In this document: one piece after another, positions 47,911 to 61,194 of the stretch
Position numbering within the stretch: the first letter of the stretch is position 1
Layout: each line of letters starts with the position of its first letter
Assembly: GCF_033568475.1 (NCBI RefSeq)
Contig: NC_133120.1
Coordinates: 81,382,151-81,446,150, forward strand
Direction: 5' to 3'
DNA length: 64,000 nt
DNA from: Henckelia pumila
Taxonomy: Eukaryota; Streptophyta; Magnoliopsida; Lamiales; Gesneriaceae
Notes under the pieces: model-generated
The model's input: the letters and a program-made list of their open reading frames with translations, nothing else
The model's database searches: none
Told to the model about the DNA's origin: nothing
Translations under genes and position numbers: made by a program

Positions 47911-48207
47911 GGTTGTGCTTGAATGAAAATATTTTAAATCCATGGATTTCAAATATACTTTTGTTGTTTAAAAAAATACCACCATAAACATCAAATCCAC
48001 TTATTTTATGTTTATATGGTATCTCATGATAATTATGATGGATTTTAAGTTCATCCAATAAAGTGGTCATTTGGAATCCATTTTAATTCATCTAACTAAT
48101 ATATAAATAATCAAGTTATAAATTTAAGATTTCTCTATGTTTCATTGTTAACAATAAAATTGTAATCAAAATTCATAGATTTGAAATGCTTTCATCCAAG
48201 CACAACC
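47911..48207. mobile_element. Tourist-like MITE (PIF/Harbinger type), 297 bp
   Basis: The ends are GGTTGTGCTTGAATGAAA and, inverted, GGTTGTGCTTGGATGAAA, with similarity continuing inward for over 40 bp. The flanks are TAA on each side (47908-47910 and 48208-48210), matching the 3-bp TWA target duplication of Harbinger elements. Confidence 0.8.
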
Positions 48208-48338
48208 TAAGATTACTCGATTGAGTTTATGTTAACATATATAAGTTAATAATCTCCCAATGTATCCAAACGTTTCGATTTTATTTTGACTACGTGACAT
48301 CCATATTAGATCTTATGATGTACTATGAGCATGTGAGG

Positions 48339-48792
48339 TACCGTTTGGTGCATGAGGTAAAAATTGAATGAGACACACATTTTTACTCATTCTATGTTTA
48401 TCTCATTTTTTTGTTAAATCAATGTCATCTCATAATATGTTAATTGTATGTGGGTTGGATAAAAAAATCCCTCCTAACTCATGTGATTGATATGAGATAT
48501 CATCCTTCAAATTTTAAGGCTATACCCTTCTCTCTCTCTCTCTTTTTTTGCATCCCTCCTATGTCATTCATAAGAAATGATTTTTTATAAGCTTGTGATT
48601 GTGTGTGTATTCGGCAAGGGCAATTAAGAGATTGTATAATAATAAACACAATAATCCTACAAAATTAAAAATATATATACAAAACAACATATTACTCATC
48701 TCACTTATTGTTTATCCATATTTAATCATGTTTTTATTATATTTCTGCTCATCCCGTATACATCACATCCATGATACCGAACGAGAGTATTA
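48339..48792. mobile_element. Probable second MITE with CGTTYGGT ends
   Basis: The left end (CCGTTTGGTGCATGAG) is matched, inverted, by CGTTCGGTATCATGGA at the right. The interior is AT-rich and non-coding with a CT microsatellite. The exact ends and target duplication are uncertain. Confidence 0.45.
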
Positions 48793-50560
48793 TTTTTATG
48801 TTAGCATATGATTAATCAGGTTACACTGAAATGCTACTTGAAGAACTTAATTTACGCAATTGAGGCTAGCTCATAAATAGGAATTAATATATTGTTATTA
48901 TTACCATATTTATTTGACTCTTGAAATAATACGTGATCACATATAATATTGTGCGCTAAATTTCGTGTAGAGGCTAAGGGGTAGCTGGAAATATATAATT
49001 ATGTCTCGTGGTGTTACATTATGATCATTTAAAAAGGGTGTCCCCTATTAATAAATATGGGGGTCGTTTAGAATTAATGTATAGTACAGGGGGGTATGGA
49101 GGATTTAATTATAATTTATGATCCACACAACTCTTCCATATTTGAAATAGACAATTCTGTACAATGTCTAATGGCTCCTATATTATTTAAGTCTAGGAAA
49201 AATTCCCTCCACCAATTTTCATAATTATATCCGATTTTCTCTATATGACTTCAGACTTGTGCAATTCATTTTCACTAAATAGAAATATTGGAAATGATGT
49301 TTTAGGAGTTGTAGAGAGAATAAATTAAATAAATCACTCTCTTACGGACTAGCTACTATAAACGTATATTAGCGATGACGTATCGTTCATCTGACACCAT
49401 CATACATATCAAACTTGAAGCGAGATTTTACATTCGATATCTAATTGTAACAAGCAACTTTCTCGATGGCATGGTATCGTACTAATTCATGTATGTAGAC
49501 GTCGAATCCAACGATGTAAGTTGCAACAACATGTACACGGGACCTATCATCTCAAGTGGAACCTTGGTTGGGGCCCTGTATTTGTTGATAGATCGGGAGA
49601 GATTTAATTTAGGGAAAATTAATAATATGAAAGAATATTATGATAACATGTGTTCGCCTTTTTTAATGAAATATTATTGGTTTGCACTATTTGGCTCATT
49701 GTTGAAGATAAGTTAAATGGTTCCTTGTGTTATCAACGAACCACTAGGGTTTTCTTGCACACTTAATTAATCAAAATATGCTTACTACAAATGGGCAAAT
49801 GGCTTTTCAATCCATAAATTTCATCAGTGGTTTTTGGAGAGGTTTTATTTCCATGAAAACTATGGAAGCTATGTTGTAAATTTAATTTCATGAACACGTG
49901 GAGTTAATATAAGAAAAACTTATATCAATCTATATATCAATTTTTTTTATCATCGTAATACACGTCAACATCATTCGATCATCTTCAAAAGGGGAACTAT
50001 AATGTATTTAATTATTTATTCCTCAATAAATGAGGATTAAGAGACAACATCAAATGGTTAAAGATCCTAATCCCTAGATTAAAATATGTAATGTGTTTGG
50101 AAAACCTTTTACATTCCATGCTGTATTTGTTACCAATACGAGAAATCCTCGATAAAGACATTTATGTGCTGATTAGAGGTGGAAATTGACTATTACTGAC
50201 AATTTCGCAGACACAATTGTCCGAATTCCAATTATGGGTGGGCAATCCACTATAAAATCGGGTCACCAGTGGGCCCACGTTTGCTCATCGGGATGTATTA
50301 ATGGGGTGTTCACAACTTGTATTCGGGTCGATTTTGTTCCACCCCACATGTGTATTATATCGCAACATCTTATCATTCAACCATATTATGTAATTTCTTA
50401 TTATTGTTTAAATCTAAGTATCGTGGTGCATAGTTCAAGTTTACACTTGGAATCTTTTGAATTCGTCTTTATGCTTTGTGGATTTTCGATGATCTGAACT
50501 CAAACGACTCATAAATCAACTTACAAACTTTTTAAGAGCATGTGATGCTAGTAGTAATTG
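48793..50560. other. Intergenic spacer, no gene seen
   Basis: AT-rich. Short open frames such as 49489-49716 lack any recognisable domain or codon bias and I do not call them genes. Confidence 0.45.
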
Positions 50561-50568
50561 CTTCGAGC

Positions 50569-51299
50569 TAAGAATGTAAGCGAACCGAATTATTAGTAAT
50601 TAATTTGGAGCTCAACTTGATAAAAAAAAAACTTATTCGATTACGTTCATTGAGCTTATCAAGTTGAATCCAAACTTGATTTCGAGTCCGATAATTTTCT
50701 CGAGCAGAGCCGAGCCTGAACTTTAAGGATAATCGTGTCTTGAGCTCGCAACCATGTTTGTTAATAGGCTCGCGAGCTCAAGATTGAGCTCAGCTCATTT
50801 GGGTGGCTCGCAAGCTCGCTCGTAATTGTGTTGTGAGATACTTAGCAATAGATTTCATTTTGTATTTGGAAGTTGAATGTAGTATATTGAATGTTCAATA
50901 GTGTGCTGAATTTATATTTTTTTTTTGTTACTAAGTTTGTCATTTTGTTTATTTAAGAAATAATTTACTCGTTTTTTGTCTGAGTTTAAAATTAATTTAT
51001 ATAGCTTCATTTTATTATACGATCGAACTTAATTATATTTTTAATGATCTCATATAAAACTCAAACTCAAGCTCAGTTGTATGGTTGACAAACTCAAATA
51101 CGATCATGCTGAACGAGTTTTTGAGCTCACTTAACAAGACAAACTCGAATCAAACTCGTTAAATATGATAAACGAGTTATTAATTAATCGATTTCAAGCC
51201 TCATGGCAAAATCTTGAACCCAACTCAAGGCTTTATATATATATTAAATGAATCGAGATCGAGCCTGATATGACTTGGTTCGACTTACTTACATCACTA
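50569..51299. mobile_element. Degraded hAT-like MITE, 731 bp
   Basis: The left end TAAGAATGTAAGCGAACCG is matched, inverted, by TAGTGATGTAAGTAAGTCG. The flanks CTTCGAGC (50561-50568) and TTTTGAGC (51300-51307) look like an 8-bp duplication with two transitions. The interior is full of GAGCTC/CGAGC repeats and has no coding capacity. Confidence 0.65.
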
Positions 51300-51307
51300 T
51301 TTTGAGC

Positions 51308-52400
51308 CAAGGATCCCATTAGTTGGCTTAATTCTGATCTAATCAACTTAATCACACATTAGTTTCATGAGTAGGTCGTCTCTTATAAGATTGTATCACA
51401 TATTTTTATAAATGAGACGAGTCAACAACATTCATATTTATAATAAAATTAATATTTGTGGCATGAAAAATTATATTTTATTATGAGTATCCCAATTTAA
51501 AAAGATCCATCTTGCAAAATTTATTCAGAAAATCGTCTCTCAATAGTTTCTTCAAAGTTCCATTTAATTGAATTTATAATTTTTTTTTGAGAAAGAATTT
51601 TATAAATTTTAACGATAAAGAGCTTCAAAAAAAAAATGTTATTTGGAGTCGACACACAATTACAAGGAAGTTTTGAATAAATACATTATTACGAAGTTGG
51701 CATAATTAGTTCCAGGTGGCATTTACCTAATTTGCCGCTACTTCACGAATCCAATTCTGTCTTATTTTATATCTTCCAAAAAAAAAATTCCTCTCTTATT
51801 TTATTTAGCTAACCATCCTTAATTGCACAATGATGCATGAAGTTGATCGATCAATTAAGGCAGAATATAAGAGTTCACAATTGGCGAATAATCATTTAAA
51901 ACGACGTCATAAACCTAAACAATATAATTTGATATAATCTTCTCCAAATTATCTAATAATCATAATGACGCGATTAGCAAGAAAGATGGGATTCATGGAG
52001 AAAACTGGTTTATTCGCCAAACTAATAATAACTTGGATTCCAAAAATGGTAATGTAACAAAAAATATTATTAAAAATAAAAAGTAAGGATTATTATAAAT
52101 TTATTATAGCCAAAATTAAAAGAAAAAAGCGCGTTTCCATTCACACAAGCAATTTAAAGAATCGTCAACCCTGGGTGGATAGTTCACCCCCACTGGGGAC
52201 CGCAATGCAAAAGAGACAAAACCACAATAGTGGCACTTTTGCAATTAAAACCAAAAACAGGGTGCAAAAGAAATGACTGATTCTACCCTTTTCGCTTCAT
52301 AGGAGACACCGTCACCTCACGATGAAACAGAAAAAGATATTCCTCCGTCGGATAACTAAATGTACGCAGCTCGTTCGTGGGGGTATAATCGTCATTTCGC
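51308..52400. other. Upstream region of the PIP5K gene
   Basis: AT-rich to about 52130, then a roughly 250-bp block of ordinary composition (52140-52390) that is a plausible promoter. I could not fix a TATA box with confidence. Confidence 0.45.
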
Positions 52401-52908
52401 GTGCGATGTACGTATATACTTTTTTGTATGCATAGGTTGTACGTATTATATCAACGTTTTCCTATGTTAAAGCTCAAACAGTGCAAAGGGCAATGCCGGC
52501 TCATTACTCGCCTACACTTTTTTCTGCTGCTTGTTCTTCTTCTTCTTCTTCTCTCTCTCACGCATATCACGCACTGTTCATTCCTTCACATTCCATTTCT
52601 CGCTCTTCTTTTTCTCCTCGGACTTTTCAGTTTCTTATTTATTTACTTCTTGTTTTTCCTCTCCACGAGCCCGCTTTTCGATTCTTGGTTATTCTTGCCT
52701 CGCAAGTTTACTGTTTTGACCACTTCCCTTGCTTTCTTCGGTTTTTGTTTGAAGGAAGAGCGGGACAGAGGAGGAAATGCTGCCGTAGCTGGATTTTCCG
52801 GCTGTTCATTGAGTTTTCCGGTCATGGCTAAATGGGAAAACAAGAACCAGCTTTAGGCCTTTTTCTTGCCTATATACGTACAATACTTGTTATTTTATTT
52901 CCAGCAAA
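52401..52908 (+). other. Probable 5' leader of PIP5K, pyrimidine-rich
   Basis: Long TTC/TCT tracts (52530-52660) of the kind common in plant 5' leaders. A short frame at 52824-52856 ([10 protein letters not shown], stop) would be an upstream ORF if it is transcribed. A TTTCCAG acceptor five bases before the main ATG suggests a leader intron may remove part of this. Unproven without transcript data. Confidence 0.45.
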
Positions 52909-55900
52909 ATGCCTGAGTCACTTCTGTGCTTGAAGCCAATAGAAAATGACAGGAGGAAATTGAATGAGGAAATTTTAGATAGAGAGGAGAGATTGCTTGA
53001 TAATACTACCACAACCACTACGCCGAGATCAGTTATCATAATCCCGCGAAGTAAATCTCAAGCCACCGGCCGTAGAGTGACGCCCACTTCCATTTCCGAC
53101 AGCGAAGCAGCTGATATTCTGGAGAAGCACCTTCCAAACGGGGATCTGTATATAGGGACGTTCTCAAACAACACGCCACACGGATCGGGGAAATACTTGT
53201 GGAAAGACGGGTGTATGTATGAAGGAGAGTGGAAGAAGGGGAAAGCGAGTGGAAACGGGAGGTTCTCCTGGCCTTCGGGTGCGACGTTTGAAGGCGAATT
53301 CAAGTCGGGTCGGATGGAGGGTACTGGAACTTTTATCGGGTCAGATGGGGATATGTACAAAGGTTCGTGGTCCGGAGATCGTAAACATGGCTACGGGGTG
53401 AAACATTACAGTAATGGTGATTATTACGAGGGGCACTGGAAAAAGAATCTACAAGACGGGCAAGGGAGGTACGTTTGGAGAAATGGGAATGAGTATATTG
53501 GGGAGTGGAAGAATGGAATGATCCATGGAAGAGGCGTTTTAGTATGGAGCAATGGGAATAGGTACGATGGGAATTGGGAGAATGGGATTCCGAAAGGGCA
53601 TGGCGTTTTCACTTGGCCGGACGGAAGTTGTTACATCGGATTCTGGTCCGACGATTCGTGTAAGAGCAGTAACAAATCCCAGATTTTGAACGGTACCTTC
53701 TACCCTTCTCACAATGCCAAGAAGCAGAATGAAGAAGATTTCACGGGATATTTTTGTAACAAGCTGTCGGCGCCGCTGCTGGTGGTTGGGGAGGAGAATG
53801 TGAATAATGTGGTCGGGGGGAGGAAGCGGTCGTCTGTGGACGCTGGTGCGACGGCAGAGCGGGCTTTTCCCAGAATTTGCATCTGGGAATCCGATGGAGA
53901 AGCTGGGGATATAACATGTGATATTATCGATAATGTGGAGGCTTCGATGTTGTATAAAGATGGGTTTGCACTGGATCGAGACATGATAAAGCAGTTTCGG
54001 AGAAATCCCTGTTGTTTTGGAGGAGAAGTGAAGAAGCCAGGGCAGACTATATCCAAAGGGCACAAGAATTACGATCTGATGCTCAATCTCCAGCTGGGTA
54101 TAAGGTAACACAGAAAGCTGTGGCAAAACTTGGAATGAGTTGGGTATTTGTTTGTTTATAGCATTCTTAAAAATATTTGTTAATTTTTTAATTACTTGCT
54201 TCAGGTATTCTACAGGAAAGCATGCTCAGATTGTGCGCAAGCTTAAACAGAGTGATTTTGATCCTAAGGAAAAGTTTTTGACTCGGTTTCCTCCCGAAGG
54301 ATCGAAAATCACTCCTCCTCACCAGTCTGTAGAGTTTCGGTGGAAGGACTATTGTCCGGTGGTGTTTAGGTAATGAATCTTCTTGTATTTGGTGGGTAGA
54401 TTTTTTTACCAAGAATACAATTCTTGATGCATAGAGATAGATAGATGTTCATTATTGTCTGTATGACTAAAATGTTAATTTATCTGATTAAAGTATCTTT
54501 TGGAATATTGAGCTACGTTTACTGCTGTATTTGCGTCCTAAAATGGTGTGTTCTATTTTGGATTATCAGACATTTGAGGGAGCTATTTCAAGTAGATCCT
54601 GCGGATTACATGTTAGCCATTTGTGGGAATGATGCTCTAAGGGAGCTTTCATCTCCGGGAAAGAGTGGAAGTTTCTTCTACCTGACACAAGATGATAGAT
54701 TTATGATCAAAACGGTGAAAAAATCCGAAGCCAAGGTTGGTTTCCCATCTTTTGGAGTTGTCAAAGATTAAAAGAACTGAAGTTTTCGTTTTCGGTTTTT
54801 CTCTTCTTCAGGTTCTTGTTAAGATGCTTCCTAGTTATTATCAGCATGTCTGCCGCTACGAAAATTCCTTGGTCACAAAGTTTTACGGCGTCCACTGTGT
54901 CAAGCCCGTGGGCGGCGTCAAGGTGTCTACTTGTTCATCAATTCGTTCTATGGTTGATTACGATGCTCTTACTTAACAAGTAATCCATGTTAATTTGCAT
55001 TCCAGACTCGGTTTATTGTGATGGGAAATTTGTTCTGCTCGGAGTATCGAATCCATAGAAGGTTCGACTTGAAAGGATCATCCCATGGCCGCACCACGGA
55101 TAAACGTCAGGAAGAGATTGACGAAACCACAACTCTCAAAGATCTAGACCTCAACTTTGTGTTCCGGCTACAAACCAATTGGTATCAAGAAGTCATCAAG
55201 TTAGTATATTTTGCATTCCTTGTTTGCTCATCTTTTGCAACTCTGAATTTGTGCTAAATTTGGTAGTCTTGATTGCCAGACAAATTGATCGGGACTGCCA
55301 ATTCTTGGAGGCAGAGGGAATCATGGATTATAGCCTCTTAGTTGGTCTACATTTTCGGGACCGTAGCACCGGGGACAAAATGGGGTTGTCCCCTTTCCTA
55401 CTACGCACTGGTATGTATCGACGGACACTTGCACTTGCTTAATTGAAAACTTCATTTGTGTCCTTCGAAGATTTTGCTGACATAAGTTTTATGTTCTCAG
55501 GTAAGAACGATTCCTTCCAAAATGAAAAGTTCATGCGAGGCTGTCGGTTTCTTGAAGCCGAGCTACAAGACATGGATCGGATTTTAGCTGGCAGGTACCT
55601 AGTTGAAAGCCATGTTATGTTTTCAAACTTTGGCCAGTCTGGTTTTAGAATCATGAATAATTTGCAAGTCCAGCTGAAATTGTTTTTTTCTTGTAATAAA
55701 CAAAGTAACAACTGGATCTTTTATTCGGCTGGGTACAGGATCAATAATTGTTCTTTAATTAAAATTTAAGAATGGTAGTTAGAATAATTGTAAGATCTTT
55801 ATACAGGGTGGCCATATTATTTAATGTTCTGTGCCTCAAGGGCTAATTGCATCATGCATGACAAATTTCTGAGAAGGCTATTGCGTTTTGTTGTTTGATC

Positions 55901-56212
55901 AGGAAACCACTGATCAGGCTTGGAGCCAACATGCCAGCACGAGCACAGCGCGTGGCTCGTAAGAGTGACTTCGATCAGTATTCTCCCGGTGGGTTCAGCA
56001 GTTTGACACCTTCCCACAGCGGTGAAGTCTACGAAGTGGTCCTCTACTTTGGAATAATCGACATCTTACAAGACTACGATATCAGCAAGAAGCTGGAGCA
56101 TGTGTACAAATCATTACAGGTCGATCCCGCCTCAATTTCGGCCGTCGACCCTAAACTATATTCCAAAAGATTCCGAGATTTCATCGGAAGAATATTCATC
56201 GAGGAAAGGTGA
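52909..56212 (+). CDS. Phosphatidylinositol-4-phosphate 5-kinase with MORN repeats
   Basis: Eight exons: 52909-54104, 54205-54369, 54570-54735, 54812-54922, 55006-55199, 55280-55410, 55501-55594, 55903-56212. They sum to 2367 nt, a clean frame of 788 residues. After an acidic N-terminus come eight MORN repeats whose key aromatic residues fall at 81, 104, 127, 150, 173, 196, 219 and 242, exactly 23 residues apart. Then comes a dimerisation region ([13 protein letters not shown]) and the PIP-kinase domain: ATP-site Lys in [10 protein letters not shown] (K501), [12 protein letters not shown] (567-571), [10 protein letters not shown] (626 onward) and an activation/C-terminal segment ending RIFIEER. 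The enzyme makes PI(4,5)P2 at the plasma membrane. The layout matches the Arabidopsis PIP5K4/5/6 group; which member cannot be told. All introns are GT-AG. Confidence 0.96.
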
Positions 56213-59200
56213 TCAACAACATGCTTAGATAGACCAACGTGCTGGCTGAATTTTGTGGATCAGCCATTAGTGGACGCAACCAAATTCTTGGATTTTTGTG
56301 TTCTTTTGAAAGATATGTGCAGGTCCCCAAGGAAACCAAAAAGAAAAAAAGAGCGATTTCAGAGTATGGGATTGGGGATTTGAATAACGAAATGTACAGT
56401 TTTACAAGGGAAGTAAATTATGAAAATATATTATTGGTGGGATTTCCAAGTTGTTTGACATGAAAGTCACCACACCCCACAAATGTTTCTTTAATCTTAG
56501 GTACATAATCGTGTCGCTCTCACTATACTCTGTAGAGAAGAGTACAACTTACTTTGCTTTAATTCAGCAGTGAAAGAGAGGGAGAGGGGGGGCCATATCC
56601 ATACCATATGGGGTTAGCCCTCTATGTATTTAAATTAAATTAAACACATCAAAAGCAGAGAAAGGCAATGGTAAAGATGCGTTCTTGTTTACTAACCCAA
56701 TCTTCTTTAATCTTAAAAACAAAAAAAGAAATCACGAGTTCTTTGTCCATTCAAGAACACAGCTTCCACGTGTCACATTGAGAATTCAAGATATATGTAA
56801 AATAATATTTTATTACTGTTGGGGTCAAAGTAATATATTAGGAATGGTGAGGGGCCCACGTTGGGTTTTCATACACAGTGTCTGCTCTTTTTTGACCTAC
56901 TTGCGTTTGAAAGGGTATCTACTGTTGTCTATAAGCTGAGATATCCTAAGCATGGGTCTGTCTCACTCTGCTTTTCCCCCCTCCCTTTTTTTTTTCCTTG
57001 GACCAAATTCAAAGCAGAATTCAATTCAATTTGCAATCCTACAAATTGTTTTTATTATATGTCAAATGTTAATTAAATGGCAGTGTTTAATGAATAATTG
57101 TGTGCATAATTATCAAGTATTTCCATTAATTTCTTTTTGGAGTTTTGTAACACACGCATATTGTCAACTATCCGTTAATTGAATCTAACTTCATATTTTA
57201 ATATTTTTGGGGAAGAGATTATTGGAGTTTGATGGAATTGTGTTTGATACACGAACCTCGGTGGCTGACGTGCATTTCCTTTTCTTTTTCGAGGCTAATC
57301 CTATTTTTGTATGCCACGTTATGGCTAAAAGCATTCGATGTACATGTAATAATGAAGCATTTGCAAAATATTATACGTTATTCAACGATTTAGCCAAATA
57401 TGTTTCATTATTTGATATATCTGAGAAATATATATATTTGCAAAAGGGGGTCTAGCTAGAGGGGAGTCATTTTCATGAATCTAGGTGTCTCCAACTTTAA
57501 GTTCCCCGATTTGTTTGAAAATTTAAACCAATAATTGAATTTGGACTTGTGGATTTTGAGTAAGAATTACCATATATAAATTAAGCATTAAAACAATTAT
57601 ACTGCATCATTTGGAATATTTTGGTAAAAGCCATTTTACTTGACTATGGTGGGTGCTTTTATTAGTTAAACATACACCATGAAATGGCATTTACTTGCAA
57701 ATTAAAACGATAGCACCCTCCAAATGTTGACTCGGAACTTAGCCAAAAAAGGATGATAATCTACACGATTTAGGACTCCATTTTTCCATGCGTGACACAC
57801 TTTGCATTTTGTGTTATTGCTTGACCATCAATCAATTTCATCATGTTACTGAATGGTTCACAAGTTTATGAAGCAAAACTCTTGAAAATTTAATAAAAGA
57901 GAACATGCGCCAATAATATTATTATCTACCAAACTCTTTATTCATGAAAAGTCAATCGTCAAATCTCGTTACCACTATAAAATAATAACATAATATATGA
58001 TTGATCATGGTCAAATTAAACGTTTTCTTCTAACGTGCCTCACACTTTCTTGTTTAACGCAATGCTATAATTTTATGCAAATATGGAGAATTATTTCTAA
58101 AATTTTGCAATTTCTACATAGAATTTCTCAACAATTCATCCGGCCAATCATAACTTTTTTGTTCCTCTAGCAAGACAAAGCGCAGAAACCTAGTCCTCTC
58201 ATGCTTTGAAAATGCAAGTTTCTGACTTATATTGTGATTTGTCATCACCCGATTACCAAGTTAGCATTTTATCGTGAAATATATACAAGTTTGTCTTTTT
58301 TGTTTTTTTAATAAAATAAATAAAATAAAGCAAACCAAATATAAATGTTGATCTTTTGATGATTTGTTTGATTCAGGTAATGTGTCAATATATATAACCT
58401 TTTTTACTTACAATTGGATTGACTAAGTTGACTCTTGCCATATGTGGTAATGACAAATTAGTGCTTTGGAATTTTAATTTGAGTGAACGAACCGATATGA
58501 TTAGATTATTCGTGAGAAAAAAAGTATTCTTTGCTAGATAATTCGAAAACTGAACCGAACCGACCGATGAACATTCCTACCTCGAATCATAACTATTTTT
58601 TTTAAAAAAAAATCACATGTTTAAATTGATTTTTTTAAGTTGATATTAAGAGTCACTTTTTGAGATTGCAAACACTTCCTAATACTCTATTTACAAAAAT
58701 CACTTTTGTAGACGCAAAATCAACATTCCAACAATTTTTAGATTTTATTAAAATTAAGCATAAACTAACACATAATTTATATATACAAAACCCATAAAAC
58801 TGAATTTGTTTAGACAAAAAACCAATGACAACTTTGTTTTTAATGATTTCAAACACTCTTTTAATAGTCCATACTCGGCAGTATACATTTATTTAATTTA
58901 AAAATATAAACGTGGGAAGAAACCAACCATTTATTGCTATATCTTCTTCTGCCTCAACAGTATTGCAAATTAAATCAAATTTGGGTTCAAATTTTACCCA
59001 CCCAAAAAAGAAAGAAACCATATTGGGGTCACTGTTTAGCAAAACAGGCATTGCACATACATTTCTATTGGGTGCATGAAAAGAATACAAAACCCTAATT
59101 CAAGAATACATTGGGTACCAAAGGGATCTTGGATTTGATTTAACAATAAATGCAAAAGTCTACCTTATCTTATATTGTTATTATAAAACCCTAATTAATG

Positions 59201-60249
59201 CTTTGCATGCAATTGGACCACTGATTTTACACCAATTTAGGACGTACCTTTTTCCAACTTTTTTATGTAATTAATTTTTTACAGACGACCAGCCGTCAAT
59301 AGCAGCTGACATTTATTTATATATGTTTGTGGGTAAATAATATTACATTACACATAAATAATTATTCAACGATGGCCATTTTTAAATATATGGGAAATTT
59401 ATTATATTGTGAAATATTACTTAATTGGTATTAAGCATTGGTTCTGTAACTTTGCCTCGGAGATATGCGCGGTTGGGTTATTTTGGCATTTGGGTTCTTT
59501 CTTGTACTTTTATTCTTGTTCGGTACGCTTTGACATTAATTGCATTGGATTTTATATTTTATTATATTTCAAAAAAATTTGCAATCATATATTAATTAAT
59601 TAACCTTAATTATTATCTAAAAAAGTTCAATTAATTATTAATTTCATTTCATTTTCGTACAACTGTACATGGGCTGCGTACGTACACGCATATCCAGCCA
59701 TTGTCATGAAACACATTCGCTTTCTAGCAATGGGTATCATTAAAACTCACAAATATATGGACCATCGAACTTTGATGTTCTCTCGTTTAATTTATAGGGG
59801 AAACAACCCATCCACGTTTCTTCTTAAGGCGTGTTGATCTCTTTCACGATGTTTATTTGTTTGCAAAAAGGCGAGTATATGCACGAATATTAATTAATGA
59901 ATTACCCATCATTTTCAGTAGAGTGCGTAGGGCTACATAATTAAATGGTGAGCGGCCATATGTTGGGGTGAACTCGCAAGAAATTCCAACATTGGACTTG
60001 TCCAAAGGCAGACAAGGCCGCCCAATTTTACATAATAATGTAATAATCCCCACAACAAGTCAAGTGCATGGAACCTAATAATGTTGCTTTTCCCCATTCT
60101 TTTTCATATTCAATTCTAAGTTCAAATATATTATATTTTCTTCAAAATATAACATATGCTACTCTCTTGTACTAATTAACATTTTTTTAAGTTAAAAAAG
60201 ATATTTGTTATTATTGTATTTGAAACTCGATGAGTAATATGTTTTGGGA
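56213..60249. other. Intergenic spacer downstream of PIP5K
   Basis: The 3' UTR of PIP5K probably occupies the first few hundred bases. The rest is AT-rich; I see no gene, RNA or clear transposon. Confidence 0.5.
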
Positions 60250-60572
60250 AAATTGTTTTTTTGTCGTGTATGTTTGTCACTTTGTAATTTCGATCCTCTA
60301 TATTTTCAAATTTTAGTTTTAGTCTGCTATCTTTGTTTTTTGGAAAATTTTAGTTTTTTTTTCGATGTGACGTTGATTTGACATCAATGCAGTGCTGATG
60401 TGGAGCTGACGTGTATAGTATCACGTAAGTATTTTTGAAGAGAAAAAAAGACTAAATTTACCAAAAATCGAAACATACATAACTAAAACTAAAATTAAAA
60501 TATAAAAATATAAAAAATATAAATCACAAAATAATAAATGTACAAAATCAAAATTACACGATAAGCCGAAAT
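60250..60572. mobile_element. Inverted-repeat element (fold-back MITE)
   Basis: The left arm (TTGTCGTGTATGTTTGTCAC, then TTTTAGTTTTAGT) is matched by an inverted right arm ending TTACACGATAA, with similarity over about 80 bp and no coding capacity. The exact ends are uncertain. A 24-bp direct repeat (ATAAGCCGAAATTCAATTTC) follows at about 60571 and 60634. Confidence 0.5.
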
Positions 60573-61189
60573 TCAATTTCCGAAATTCTTTTTTTGTCTC
60601 AATTGTGTGCGGCGCTTGTCTGGAGAACTCACATAAGCCGAAATTCAATTTCCGAGAAATTGGAAACGATAATAAAATCCCCTCATCATGTTGTTCACCG
60701 ATTTCCCTACAAAATAACTTCCGCAGTACGAATCAACTTTTTATGTTACATATAATACTACTTCGTGGGTTCTAAAATCCACTTATTATTCTTAATTACA
60801 CGATAATTGGGTTTCGTGAAGTGAATTAAGGTTGGGTTTGGACCACTAGATCCTCAATTACTTGGATCATTGGATGCCCCATTTCGAAGATTGAGCGAGA
60901 TTTAATAATTAATTTGTACCCATTCGAGTGACTTGAGATTTAGGATTGCCATAAAATTTATGGGGTACAATGTCTCACTTTCGAAGAGGATGGAATTGAC
61001 TTTTGATAGAGACATTCTCACATTTAGATGTGTCCAATTCTTGTTCACAATTTTTAAGTACTCTTGTTACATATATATTTATTTGATTGATTACTAAAAA
61101 TTTGAGTCTCAGACTCTCAATACGTGTGTATATATATATATACCAATTAGACTAATACATTCGAACTTCGCGTTCGTATACGGGAATTG
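60573..61189. other. Spacer, no gene seen
   Basis: AT-rich with a short TA run at about 61130-61142. Nothing recognisable. Confidence 0.45.
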
Positions 61190-61194
61190 ATAAT

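Noticed and set aside
49489..49716. Isolated 75-codon frame in the spacer before PIP5K
   Set aside because: No domain, no splice-compatible neighbours and AT-rich codon content; such frames are expected by chance here.
52401..52856. Open frame of 151 codons upstream of PIP5K with hydrophobic runs
   Set aside because: The hydrophobic stretch comes from a pyrimidine-rich leader (TTC/TCT/CTC codons). Three overlapping frames look alike, which indicates composition rather than coding.
53058..54126. Long minus-strand open frames opposite PIP5K exon 1 (up to 195 codons)
   Set aside because: They are antisense shadows of the MORN-repeat exon; the plus-strand frame explains the region fully.
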